From assembly GCA_009739215.1 (NCBI GenBank), contig VSJF01000010.1, positions 930,001 through 994,000 of the forward strand: DNA of 64,000 nucleotides, written 5' to 3'. Made by a program: the position numbers and the translations under genes. A model generated the notes under the pieces. The model worked only from the letters and a program-made list of their open reading frames with translations. It was not told the DNA's origin and searched no databases. The stretch comes from Floccularia luteovirens. Taxonomy: Eukaryota > Basidiomycota > Agaricomycetes > Agaricales > Squamanitaceae. Positions 1-12,300 of the stretch are shown here, in pieces; position 1 is the stretch's first letter; each line of letters starts with the position of its first letter.

Positions 1-779
1 TGAGGCATCTTCTCCCACACCAACTTTTTTGACCCCGTTCCTCGCTATGTAGCTATAATACCATGACATGGCAGAACAGAACAAAGATTACCGACTTTGA
101 TTACAAAAGGGCTTAAGGAAGGCCTTGTCGCACTGGATCAAAGGATCAATCACCGATGTCATTATGACACTTCCACTTCTATCATCAGAGGACCTTGATT
201 GGATGATGGTCTTACATTATTTTGTACAATTGTAGCGTTTTGAGTATACCGACAGAGAAGCGTCTATTGCTCCCACTTCTCTCAGTTCTTCCTCGGGCCA
301 CCGATTCGCCGTCCCACCGGAGATCTTCACCTCCAAGGGTGTTTTTGTTCCAAGTATATAGCGTCTTATGGGCTTGCTTGTACAGGTTCTGGCATCGTTG
401 CTCATTTCCTGCCTCACCGGCGACTGAAGGGGGATATTGAAACGGTCGAGGGATAATTCCAAATATCCAAGTTTTAGAGAAATTTATAGCAGAAAATGTG
501 TTTTGATGAGTAGAGGGTAGAGCCCGTGCAACTTACTGTTTCATACTTGTGGAATGTATTGGATAGTGGTGAAGATAGACTCCGCGGCTTGGTGAGGAAC
601 CGAGACATGCGGGATAGCAGAGTCGTTGTATTGTGGTGGCGATGTAAAGCGGTGTGATTGGCAGCGAAGTGATCGCAGGGCAAAGGTATCGGGGTGGGTG
701 GGGTCTGAGTGCCATAAAAGGGAAGAGGTAGAATAATAGAAGAAATAAATAAAAAAAAGATTTCAAACTGTTTTGTCGT

Positions 780-890
780 ACGACCTCTCTCTCCCTTACT
801 CACAAAGTCTCTCAACAGGCTCTCGTCCTTTATCTTCTCTTCTTCCTCTCTTTCCTTCTTCCTTACCCTTCTCCTCTCCCTCTTTTCCGG
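780..890 (+). promoter_or_regulatory. CT-rich tract upstream of HMGR
   Basis: A long pyrimidine-rich stretch made of repeated CTCT, TTCC and CTTC blocks ends about 45 bases before the HMG-CoA reductase start. Such CT blocks are common just upstream of transcription starts of well expressed filamentous-fungal genes. The core-promoter role is inferred. I see no clear TATA box close by. The rest of bases 1-780 holds no gene I can recognise. Confidence 0.45.
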
Positions 891-932
891 CGCGTGATTT
901 TCCGTAACGACTGTTTCCAGTTGTTCAACACA

Positions 933-3900
933 ATGCGCGCACTCTTGCGTCCCTTCGCTTTGCATGCAGCCTACACTCCAATTGAGACTATTGTTTTCTT
1001 TGGTATTGTCGGCACCCTTGCATATTTCCACATCCTTTCTGCAATAAAGCATTCTGCTTTTTTGTCCCCAACTTATTCTCAAACTCCTGCTCTTCGTCCT
1101 ACCTACGCTATCCATAGACATGGTGAATGGATAAACGTACGAGATACTGCTTGGTATCACTCAAAATCAGATGAATCTACCACCTCACTGGAACTGCAAC
1201 AATTCATTATCACCCTCGATACTCCTTACCGCCCCAAAGATGTTGGTTTTCTATTTTTAAAAAATTGCAAAGTTTTGTTCGTTTACTAATCTTATACTAT
1301 AGGCGGTTTTAGAATCAGTAACACTCGCAACACCACCACTGTCTACCTCCACGCTCAACTTTACCAAGCACCTGACAACTTCCTTCCAGTCTGCGTCTGG
1401 ACGCAAATACTATAATATTTGCCATCATGCACCAGCAACTGAGGAAACACCGTCACCTCCTTGCTTCACTCTGCAGCAAGCCAACGACCGCACTTTCACC
1501 CAGACATTCACTTTTAGGGCTGGAGTACGCGATGAGTTCGTCAGTGCATTGACGCGTCGCGCAGGTGAAGATCAAGGAAAGGTATTCGTTGACGCAGATG
1601 GTGTTCGGTTCGAGGTCGATTCTGGAAAGAGCACGGAAGCGGTTGCCCTGACACAGATGAAGAATGGCAAGTGGGTTGCGTACGCCGCACGTACCCTTGT
1701 TCACCGCTTTTGGGAACTTGCAAAGGTTTGTTTTCATTTCAATTTCATCCGTCTGGTTCCTGTGCTAAGCCCGGTTATTCTTCCAGAAAGCAGATTCCCT
1801 CGATATTCTGCTTATCTTGCTAGGCTACATCCTAATGCACGCAACCTTTTTTCTACTATTCATTCGCTCTCGTAAGCTCGGATCTAACTTTTGGCTCCCC
1901 TGTGCTATTGTCACATCCGCACTTCTCTCATTCTTGCTGTCTCTTCCAATTGCTATGGCCTTGCGCATTCCGATCGATCCGGTGGCCCTTACTGAGGCAT
2001 TGCCATTCTTGGTATGTACAATTGGTTTCGATAAACCACTGAGGCTGGCAAGAGCAGTGTTTGGTCATCCCCATTTGACAACTCCCCTTCCAAGCACTGT
2101 TGCCGGAGGTCAAGGACAATTGAAACCTGCACCCAAGATCATAACGGAAAGCTTGACCCTTGTTTACCCACCTATCATGCGTGACTATCTATTGGAAATC
2201 GCCGTTCTGGTGGTCGGGGCTTACAGCAAGGTCGGTGGCCTGAAGGAAGTGTGTGCCCTTGCAGCACTCGTTCTTGGCTTGGATTGTTTATTGCTCTGTA
2301 CGTATTTGGCAGCAATTTTGGGCGTCATGGTTGAGGTGAGCGTCTTCGATATTTCCTTTAATTTCCGGCTTTCGTGTAGTCACGTGCGAACTCCCATCTT
2401 GGAGACCAATGTGGTCTTGGCTGTTTGGTACAGCGTCTTTGGTTTCTACCTTCGTCGTCATATTTAAGACTTTATAACTAATCTTACCATCTTTTAAATA
2501 CAGGTTCGTCGTATCAAGACTGTCCGTGATTTGACACGTTCGCGTTCCAGCTCTTTCTCCTCGCCATCTAGTGCCAGGCCAGTCGTCACACGTTCACCTG
2601 CCATGCCGTCTACACCCACTCTTAGTCAACGGTTATCTTCTGCTGTACTTGGTGTGAAAGGTTCCGGTCTTCCGGGACATGTTGACGCGGCTAAAATCAC
2701 AGACACTCAAAATTAAGGAGCAAAAACAAGAAAATCCTGTTGCAAGGCTCAAATTACTTTTGGTGAGTATTCTTGTTAAGAAAGCATTCCTGGATCTGAT
2801 TCTTTTTTGTTTAGATTGCTTCTTTCACAATTTTGCATGTACTCAATCTCATCACACCTCTCACACCTTCACGACATAGCCCAGCTGCTCCGAGTGTAAA
2901 TACTCGCAAGGTGGACATAACAGCCCCCGGCCTTCGTTCCGTCTTGCAGGCTCTTGCGGATGCGGAACTTGTTAGTAATTCCTCCGAGGTGCAATCCGTG
3001 TCCTACACTTGATCATGACCTGATGGTTAAAGTTGCCCCACCCGTCTACATTCGAGTTCTACCCCCTGTATCCCATTTATCAGCGGCTTCTTCCTCAAAT
3101 AGCATTGTGCGCAGTCCTGCTGAACTGGTTGACGCATTTATGAACAACTGGACACACTTTGTCGGTGACCCAGTTTTGAGTAAATGGATCGTTGTTATAC
3201 TCGCGATCAGCATCAGCTTGAATGGGTATCTCCTCAAGGGAATCGCTGCTGGCCTCGTTGTACCTCGCTCTGGACGGCTAGTGAGCGCATTAAAAGGCGG
3301 GAGTGTTAGGTTTGAAAAGGAAGATGGGGAAGTTAACGCCGATGATAGAGAACTGACCGCGAAGCCAGAAAGGAAAGTGGTCAGTGTGTTGGAACGTCGT
3401 CCACCTTCTCCTGCTCCTACTCCGATGCTTTCTACGTTTACTCTCGAGGATGTCGATCGTCGTCTCAAAGCCGCTATGCCATTGACACCTACTTCCGAAA
3501 TGTCGGATGAACTTAGGTCAACAGAAGTTGTACGATCTCTGGAAGAGTGTATCGAAATTTTTGACAACGGCCCACGACCATTGAGCGTCTCGTTATCGTT
3601 GCTTAATGACGAAGAAGTTATTCTGCTTGCCCAAAATGGAAAGATTGCACCATACGCGCTTGAAAAAGTCCTTGGTATGAATGAACTTGAACGTGCTGTA
3701 AGGATTCGGAGGGCACTTATCTGTGAGTCGAAACGAGAATATATTCAGAGTTTATCTGACGTCTTCCATTTATAGCTCGTGCTTCGACCACAAAGACATT
3801 GGAATTATCTGATTTACCTTTGACAAACTACGACTATGGCCGTGTTCTTGGTGCATGTTGTGAGAATGTCGTTGGCTACATTCCACTCCCTCTTGGTATT

Positions 3901-5084
3901 GCCGGACCTCTTAATATTGATGGAACATCCTACCACATTCCGATGGCTACTGCGGAAGGGACACTTGTTGCATCAACCTCACGTGGATGTAAAGCACTCA
4001 ATGCGGGTGGAGGTGTGACAACCGTACTCACACGGGATGGCATGACTCGTGGACCTGCGATCGACTTTCCCTCATTGAAAATTGCTGCTCAAGCGAAAGC
4101 CTGGATTGATAACGAAGATGGATATGCTGTTTTGAAAACAGCCTTCGAATCGACATCGAGGTTTGCCAAATTACAGAGTATTAAGACTGCACTTGCTGGC
4201 CGCACTTTGTTTGTGAGGTTTGCGACGACGACTGGAGATGCGATGGGGATGAATATGATTTCGAAAGGAACGGAGAAGGCACTGGAAGTTATGCAACGGC
4301 ATTTCCCCGAGATGGATGTTTTAGCCCTTTCGGGCAACTACTGCACAGATAAGAAGCCGGCTGCTATAAACTGGATCGAAGGTCGTGGGAAGAGCGTGGT
4401 TGCTGAAGCAGTTGTGCCAGGACGTGTCGTGAAGAGCGTTCTGAAGACGACAGTTGATGCGTTGTGTAATCTGAACATCAAGAAGAACTTGGTGGGGAGT
4501 GCGATGGCAGGATCGATTGGGGGATTTAATGCACATGCGGCGAATATTCTTACTGCGATATTTATTGCGACTGGTCAGGACCCTGCGCAAAACGTGGAGA
4601 GCTCAAATTGTATCACACTTATGGAACCGTGAGTGTCCCTTCATCCACACCTGTTTCCTTCTCTTTTGTCTATTACGTTAAACTGATCTCTTATATGATT
4701 AGAACGAATAATGGTGAAGATCTACTAATCACAGTATCAATGCCCTCAATTGAAGTCGGTACTGTCGGCGGAGGAACGGTTCTTGCACCTCAACAAGCTG
4801 TGCTTGATATGCTTGGTCTTAAAGGCGCGCACCCAACACATCCTGGACAGAATTCACAGACGCTAGCGAGGCTGGTTGCTGCTGCTGTTATGGCTGGAGA
4901 GTTGTCGTTGATGAGCGCGCTTGCGGCGGGACATTTGATTAGAGCGCATATGGCACATAATAGGTCGGTGGGGAATACACCAGCTGCTACACCGGGACCT
5001 GGATCAGGAGCTGGAGCGATATTGGCGCCGCCTGCAGTCATCGGAACGGTGCAATCTGCGACACTGGCAGTGAAGGTGGGGTGA
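933..5084 (+). CDS. HMG-CoA reductase, class I, with sterol-sensing domain
   Basis: This enzyme makes mevalonate from HMG-CoA with NADPH in the ER membrane and is the control step of sterol synthesis. The start chosen is the ATG at 933, after an upstream CT tract. The N-terminal half has a lumenal loop and a sterol-sensing region encoded about 1790-2330 ([10 protein letters not shown], then several hydrophobic helices). The cytosolic catalytic half (about 3540-5084) shows [12 protein letters not shown], the NADPH motif DAMGMN, GTVGGGT, and the catalytic histidine in RAHMAHNRS. Introns are seen near 1230-1303, 1725-1787, 2337-2504, 2762-2814, 3722-3775 and 4630-4702. The linker has reading-frame trouble: one offset near 2690-2716, which could be removed by a 49-nt intron, and a clear +1 offset near 3001-3010. 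Identity is certain; the intactness of the linker is not. Confidence 0.96.
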
Positions 5085-6313
5085 ATGCAGGATCATAACA
5101 CGTTTGTGTCACTATCAATACTCACTGCCTCGCCATAAACACACTCTTTTCCCCTCCTCACATTAACGACACATTCAAGAACGAGGACCAAGGAAACGAC
5201 AAGAAGTTCAAAAAAGCAATTCGATTACATTCCTCATTTTTATGAAAAGAGTCATCGATAGCCGCCAACCCCTCCCGATGCTTTCTTTTCCCCCCTTATC
5301 CATCAGACACATCGAAATCCATACATTACAATTTAAAATGCATATAGACTATTAACAAGGTCATTTTTTTTTAACAAACCTTATATATATATCGTATATC
5401 CATGATAATTTTTATCCATCCTCGGAACTTATCTTTATAGTTTCCTTCGAGGGTTTCTACATATTCGATGATTGTTATTACTATGATGGTGCTTCTTTTT
5501 GCGGATTTTTTTATTACAATTGACAAATTGTCATCATCATTATCATCCTTTCTTTTGTTGTGTTTCAACTTCCATTGACACTGGCACGTATTACAATTTG
5601 ACCTCATTTTTCTCTTTTTTCTTTCGTTCTTGTTTGGGGTCTACATAGGGATTCGAAGGGAAGGAAAGCTGCAATGCGGAAAAAGTAAATGGATTTGGGA
5701 TGTACATACATCATATTTATGTCATAGCAACAGCACAATATACATACAGCACACCTGTGATACATAAGCATTCTACTTTTTATGGTGGACAATGGGCCTT
5801 TTGGTGCCACAGTTCTTTCAACAACCGCTCGTTGTCAATTGGTAAGATTTTATTGTTTGTTCTTTTTCGAGTTATAACCAGTTTTGGATTCATCTGTTAG
5901 ACATCTGCGCCGGTCAGGCAGTCACTCGTCATGATCAAAAAGAACAATGAGGAGCTCAGTAGTCTCTCTAGATCTTCTCCAACGAGTCTAATTACACGGG
6001 TGACGTTCGGTCAACGGTTTCAAAGCTACCAGAAACCCGGAGTCAAACACTGCCTTTTAGGTATTTCAATGGGGTGTTGGATTTTTTCAGGAGATAAAGG
6101 GAAAGTGAAGGGTTGCTTATAATCAACATCAGCGACCTCATGGTTTCTAGGCCAAAAAAGCGCTAGGGCCGCTACAGTTGCTGTTTTCGAGTCTCAAAAG
6201 CTTCAGATAATCAGCCTTCTCCTTATCTTCACTTCTCCCCTTCCCCTTCTCCCTATCCACATATCACACCACATTACACCTAACCAACCCCCATACATAC
6301 ACTCCCATTGCAC
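5085..6313. other. Intergenic stretch after HMGR
   Basis: AT-rich 3' flank of the reductase gene with runs of T and TATATATA. Short open frames, such as one near 5931-6122, show no recognisable domain and no clear promoter or splice support. I see no gene here. The last 120 bases (6190-6310) are CT- and CA-rich and probably form the promoter of the next gene. Confidence 0.5.
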
Positions 6314-7592
6314 ATGCGCACCCCAATGCAGAGAAGATTCTCACCCGAATTATACTGCCTAATCTTCGACATGGTCAGGAGCAGAGCTGATCTAGCGAAC
6401 ATCCGTTTAACATGCAAGATCTTCAGCAGACTAATCACACGACGCGTCTTTCGCGTGTTTACATTCACTTCAGTTCACCGGAGGGGCGCGAATGTGCAGG
6501 GACTTGCAATCCCGATCTGATCTGGCGATACATGTTGAAGAAGTGATTTTTAGAGAGGATGGGATATGGGGGTTTGGAGGTGATGTGTACTGATGCGAAT
6601 ATGTCGCCTGTTAGTATTCGTGGTAAGTGAAATGCTCTCCCAATCTCATATATATATATATATATGTAAGTCTCATGGAATTTCCTCTAGATGGTCACTG
6701 ATCTTAATGGAAGATACCGTCGAATGTTTCCGTTGGCTCAACATGTTCCCCAGATTGAAATATCCTCCTACTTGAATTCCACTCGGATTTCGAAGAATAC
6801 GATCCATGGGACATACCTGAAATCCCTTCAATAACCATGCAACTGCAACTTGCTGTCTTGCGGACCTTGTCTACAATACGCCGACCGCCTCATCTCGAAG
6901 AATTGAGTCTCTACAACGTTATTGCAGCCCCGAATGATCTCTTTGAGTCCGTTGGATTCCGTGCTCTGATGGCTCCAATCAAAAAGTTTACGATCACTGT
7001 AATTTCTCCTGATGACGGTTACGAGTCTGCTTATGTTCCGTTCATTGATTTTTGGAGCAAGACTCTGAAGATTATCCTCGAATCAGCAGTCTCTGTCGAG
7101 TATCTGGTTATCACTAGCGACGTCAGCGTTCTATCTTCCGTTTACGATAAAGATTGGGGAGTCGTACAACTCCCAAACCTCCGCTCTCTCGTTCTAAAGA
7201 ACATAATCTTCCTCCCCTCCGAACAACACGGCGCTCTATCATTCATCCTTTGCCACAGAAAAACCATGAAAGAACTCTGTTTAATAAACTGCAAACTCGC
7301 TCTAGAGAACCGGCAATACCCCGAAATGTTATGGTCCTCTATCTGGTACATCTTCCAGGAAAAAATGAGGCTGAACAAATTCGTGAGTTATTCTAGCAGC
7401 TATGATGACCCACCATTCGAACATTTCAAAGACAAAGACTTGGACATCTGCGTACAGCATTATTCCGACCTTCGGGAGGATGGAACGACTGACCTTGAAC
7501 AACCCCCCGAAGAATGGAAAGAAAGAGATCTAAGTGTGCTGCATAATTTGTTAATTACCGTCGAGTATCGACAGTATATTTACGCCCGTTGA
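6314..7592 (+). pseudogene. F-box/LRR-like protein gene, disrupted
   Basis: The first segment carries an F-box-like helix pair (FSPELYCLIFDMVRSRADLA then IRLTCKIFSRL). A conserved-looking LRR-type region follows, containing RLK then LLLEFHSDFEE, LEELSLYNVIAAP and LPNLRSLVLKNIIF. The coding frame is broken. After NVQG the natural continuation (LQSRSDLAIHVEEVIFRE) lies one base on, near 6503. A second +1 offset lies near 6761 between RLK and the next leucine-rich segment. The join across an AT-repeat-containing intron near 6630-6690 does not keep phase. F-box proteins of this type recruit targets to SCF ubiquitin ligases and are greatly expanded in Agaricomycetes. The gene is a pseudogene or carries assembly insertions. 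The 3' part from 6837 is open to the stop at 7592. Confidence 0.6.
6648..6665. repeat. (TA)n microsatellite
   Basis: About nine TA units inside the probable intron of the broken F-box gene, just before GTAAG. Simple repeat seen directly. Confidence 0.8.
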
Positions 7593-7718
7593 GATGCCTT
7601 TTTTTTTGATATCATGACCCCATTTGCATGAAATTTATTATCAATACTTGCATTCATTACATATACTTAGCGTTGTAAATACATACTACATAGCAATGAT
7701 AAAGATCAGATTCAAATT

Positions 7719-8150
7719 ATGCAATATTGCAATATTTTCGAGGGCTTTGGTAGTAGTACTTACACGCGCAGTAAAACCGTGCAAGTTATTGGTGAATTCA
7801 AGATCAAACTAGAAGTGGAATTTTCATTTGAATTGCCATACGAGGGCGTGACCTTGAGGGTAACCACAAGCTATCGGTCAGCCTGCAGAAGGGGATGTAA
7901 CGATCTGGCAGACGTGGCAAAGATAACGAACATGAATATCCATAATGACTATCATCATAGCGATCCCCCATTCCTCATGACGTATGTCCCTATGCCTGTC
8001 CCGGTCATCTTTGATAAAGGAAGACTGGTACGAAAATTCCAACACGGTATCAAATCTCGCAAGATGAAGGAAATGTGTGATCGCGTGCATCAATCATGTA
8101 TGGTACGCCTTGCCATTCTGTTTGAGGGTAGCAATCTTCATTGGAAATGA
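7719..8150 (+). CDS. Unidentified ORF, 143 residues
   Basis: An open frame of 143 codons downstream of the broken F-box gene. The protein has alternating hydrophobic and polar residues in its first half (VQVIGEFKIKLEVEFSFELP, beta-like) and a basic stretch near the end (RLVRKFQHGIKSRKMKEMC). There is no signal peptide, membrane segment or motif I recognise. It could be a fast-evolving protein, a leftover of a larger gene, or chance. The following interval 8151-9115 holds no gene I can support. Confidence 0.25.
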   Translation: MQYCNIFEGFGSSTYTRSKTVQVIGEFKIKLEVEFSFELPYEGVTLRVTTSYRSACRRGCNDLADVAKITNMNIHNDYHHSDPPFLMTYVPMPVPVIFDKGRLVRKFQHGIKSRKMKEMCDRVHQSCMVRLAILFEGSNLHWK

Positions 8151-9115
8151 GTAGAACTGGGGGAATGGGTCTCTATGAAGATGTGTGGAAAATGGATAGA
8201 AACGAATTAGATGATCTGGAAAAGGAACGGCCAATCCGTTCATCATGCCACTGATCACTGCGAGAAGTTGAAGGCTTGTCAGTTTGCATTCTCGGGCCTG
8301 ATATACACCATTCCAAGCCCTATCTAATGTTATTTATATTTCCTCTTGAGCTATAGTTTGTCCAGGTCTAATTATCCGTTGAAACATGTGTTTTCTTTTG
8401 GATAGGTTCCATGGCTGGTAGACGGAGAACTGTATAACATATTAACCTCATACTGGCACTGCTATCGCATCTGAATGTTCTGGAAGTAGCAATATCCTGT
8501 TCCGGAGGGACTGAGAGTTTCCATGTTTCAGGGATGGGTTCAGGCGATGGACGGGTCACGTATCTGTCTGATATGGAACAGAATGGGCGATCAATTAGTA
8601 ACTTTTGTAGCCAGCTGATCTACTCAAGGAAGTCCTTGACCGATTTGGGGATGGATGACATTGTCAGGTTCTTCGGTGAATTTGGATGTCGACGCCCACA
8701 TATCCATCGCGGAGGATCATGGGGTGAACCGTTCGTCGGGTACCAGTAGCATAGTCACCTCTGAACCGTGACGAGCATTCCCAGTGGCAAGTCATTGTTG
8801 TCGTTCCTCTCAAAGTTGGATGGTAGTGGAAGGGGGTCAGGGATGGTATGGAGACCATGCGGAGTGGGCATAGCAGAGTTACTATTTCAATTCGTTTTCG
8901 ATGCGTTTGGGTTGATAAAGTACGTCTTTTGATGTCTGCTGACGCGTTTCTGTGCAGGAAGCGCTCATTATTGAGTTTTCACTTCGTCGTTGTCACCATC
9001 GAATGAGTAGTAGTAATTGCGAGAGCAGAGGATAAAGTGTCTGACTTGAATCCTTCTGACCTTCCTTCCAGATTTCCTCCCTCCCTTTTCCTCCCTAATA
9101 CCTCTTGTCAGCACC

Positions 9116-9286
9116 ATGCTGACCTATGTTAAACGTCTCCAACAAGCTTTTGAATACGAATTATGCCAACCACGGGCTCGCATGGAACGTCAATGCAAGG
9201 AAAACTCTGAGGAGCTAGCAAAATCGCGTCGTTCAGAAGCAGATTATCAAGAACACACTGAGCTAGATTTGTTATGTACGATATGA
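9116..9286 (+). CDS. Short ORF, 56 residues, charged
   Basis: An ATG about 15 bases after a strongly pyrimidine-rich tract (9060-9105) opens a 56-codon frame. It is rich in Glu, Arg and Gln (for example RARMERQCKENSEELAKSRR) and looks helical. The CT tract placed directly before the ATG resembles the promoters of known genes in this window, which is the only support. Family unknown. Confidence 0.25.
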   Translation: MLTYVKRLQQAFEYELCQPRARMERQCKENSEELAKSRRSEADYQEHTELDLLCTI

Positions 9287-9375
9287 TATCTACCTTGTAA
9301 AAGATATTTCGATACAATCAATTACTGAATATGAAAACTACTACCTACTGTATGGAAACAATACGTGTGTTGTAT

Positions 9376-12300
9376 CTAGAGGCCGTCTGGAATATGCAAG
9401 AGTGTGAGCTGACCAGAATTCGAAATTATGCCAAAATAATCGTGTCCTTGCCACATTGCAATTTTTGAATCATGAATATCTTCATCGTAACTCGTATATC
9501 TTCTGGATGCAGGTATCCAGCACAACTTTTTATCATCCTTTTTGCGTATTACCCACCCATCCTGTTCCAAAAACTTGGATCTGTCAATATTCGTCTCCCA
9601 TTTGAATGTCCCGACATCGACCTCCTGTTCTTCCCTGAAATTATATAGCAATTCACCTTTTCCACCACGGATGTATATCATTGTGCTATGCAAAGAAAGC
9701 TAGAAGAGATCATCTTGTCTGCGCATGGCGACAGCAAATTTCCTTCACTAGTCGGCCAGTAGCAGCTTCCAATATGCATCCCCGCATATTAGTCGTCATC
9801 ACGTCTCAGTGCCTGCAATCCAGCACCCATCCGGAGACCATGCGATTCCTTCCCTCCAGCCAGATTCAGAGGTCGCATAGAGAAGAGTGGGTGGTATAAG
9901 TTGTGATACTCCATACGCAGATCCTCTTGTCACGGTCAATGAGTGCGAGCTCCTCCGCATCAGGGGAGAAGGCAGCGTATTCAGTGGAATAATCCATGAA
10001 GAATGCATGATGGCTCGCCAGAGTAGGGTTTAGGGGACCAGACAGTGATTCTTTCCCTTGTGACAATGGCAACAGAGCAATACTTTGATGAAAAAATGAC
10101 ATTTAGTGTTTCCTGTTGCTTTGTTGGAGGTTCTGATGTCAGCTGGGCAAGGTCCCATAGTTGAAGGTTAGAACTTGATGAAGAGATAAGTCGATCACCA
10201 TTTGGCGAGAACGACAAATGGTCCCCATCAAGTGACAGGTTGTCATATTCTTGCCAAGTCTGCAAGTCCCAAATGTGAATGCCGCCAGAACAAGATATAG
10301 CGATTCGATCTCCCTTTGGAGATACAGAAATGCGAAATGATGACACTCCGAAATGAATGAACGCAGTCGCCAGTGGCCATGTTCCACACTTTCGCGTCAT
10401 CTAACCCACATGAGACGATCTGAGTGTCATTAAGAAACGCTGCTGAATTCACTGTATCCATGTGTCCTTCCATTGTCCTCACGATCGTGCCACTTTCGGT
10501 GTCCCACAACCGCAGGGAATAGTTGTCAGTACTGTCCAGGAAACGTAAGAAATCCTTCGAAATTGCCATCACACGTTTGAGGTCAGGAACAGTCTTCACC
10601 GCCCTCACTGCCTTTCCAATCTCCATATCCCACACCTGCAACCCTCTCTCATCAACTACAGAAGCAATCTTGCTTCCCATTTGCATGCCATGCAACCATT
10701 CTTACATCCCCATCCACATCCTGTTGATTTACTTCAGCACCTGATCCGACATTCCACACCCGCCATGTCTTATCATCCGATCCAGAGACGATCCATCTTC
10801 CGTCCGGCGACCATGCGATGGACCTGACACAATATGTATGCCCCAGTAACGTATTCCTTCAATGTACCAACTACAGAGTCCCAGATCTTCACAGGACCAT
10901 CATCCGAGCTAGAGACAATTAAGCTCCCGTCCGGGGAATACTCGAGATTCATCACACTGTCTTCTGCTTCAATTACACGCAAACAAGTGCCCCATGTCGT
11001 ATTCTGTGCGGTGACGAGTTCGATAGCAGCGTGGGTGCCACTTTGTCGCCTCGGTATTAGCATATAGCTCCGTCATCTTGCAATGTGGTGCAAAATGAAT
11101 GTGGAATAGTATATCTCTGATGGACAAATGACTATGAGCGAGAAGAACTCAAGGACAAGTCTGTACGCATCGTTGATTATCTGCGGTACATCCTTCTTCA
11201 CCCCTTGCTCTACATACTTCTGCATACAACTATTTCAGATCATTCACATCAAACATGAGATCTGACAATACCTTCGACCACTCATATGCCCCAATCAATC
11301 CTACAACTCCATCTGGCAAGCGATTGATGTAAGCGATGGCCTCTATCCATGGCGTGAGCTTTCTTCTAACAAACATGTCCACCAGATACAAAAGGTTTGA
11401 TTCCGCCGTGCTATTCTTAAGATGTGTAGCCCAATGAACACAAGCATACTGTAAATGAGCAGGGATGTATTCCTTGATGACGGCCGGTAGCCCAGGAATG
11501 TCTTCCATAAGCAAAAATGGATCATCTAGTCTGCATATGTTTTTGACAAGCATTGATTCCTTTGTAAGTGCTGATAGGCAATCCAATGTGAGGCGTGTGT
11601 GATGTTCTATTGGATCAACGTAGAATATGTCATTTTTGCATCGTTTCTTGTCAACGAGGAATTGCGGAAAGCTTGCATGTAGCATTTGAATTTCGTTATC
11701 TTCATCCATCTTGCCATCCTCTCTTCTCGGCATATGAATCACCGACCCGAGTCGACTCAGGACGTATTCTGTGTCTTCAATGTTGATACCAGTCAGGTCC
11801 TTCAGCATATTTGCGGATACACGATCTCGAACCAATGCCAGCCTACCAAGGACTTCCAAGATAGTCTTTTGGACCTCCCGTGAATTCAGATCGTCCCTGG
11901 AAAAAGAATTTTGCAGCACAGTCGTGTATAGCCGATCAAGCTTTCCAAGACTGAATGCTGCATCTGTGAGGTTGTTGGATAACAGTGCGTCTAATATTAT
12001 AAGAGGACGGAATGGTTTTGTTGCTAGGAAGAGGACAAGTGTTGCCGCATAGATGAAAAGGCCTTCGGCAAGCCGAGTAAGGTCATCGATAAGAGCCGGC
12101 CGCTCATCAAGTATATGCTGGCTTGTCTTTTCGAGGTTCTCCTGTAAGTAGAGTCGTATATCTGCATCCGCAATGACGCGAGGGATATCTTGCATTTTGA
12201 AAGGTTTCGATACATTCCGAAAGTCGACCGAATCTAGTGCTTTTTGGATATGCATTTCCGGTCGGGTTGTGACCAACACTCGCATCTGGAAGTGAAGTTT

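Noticed and set aside
217..462. Minus-strand frame containing TPLEVKISGGTANRWPEEEL
   Set aside because: It looks somewhat protein-like, but there is no ATG start, splice support or family match. It may be the last exon of something, but cannot be supported.
474..1160. 228-codon minus-strand frame over the HMGR 5' end
   Set aside because: It is antisense to the CT-rich promoter and first exon; its composition (RKKEREEEEKIK) only mirrors the pyrimidine tract.
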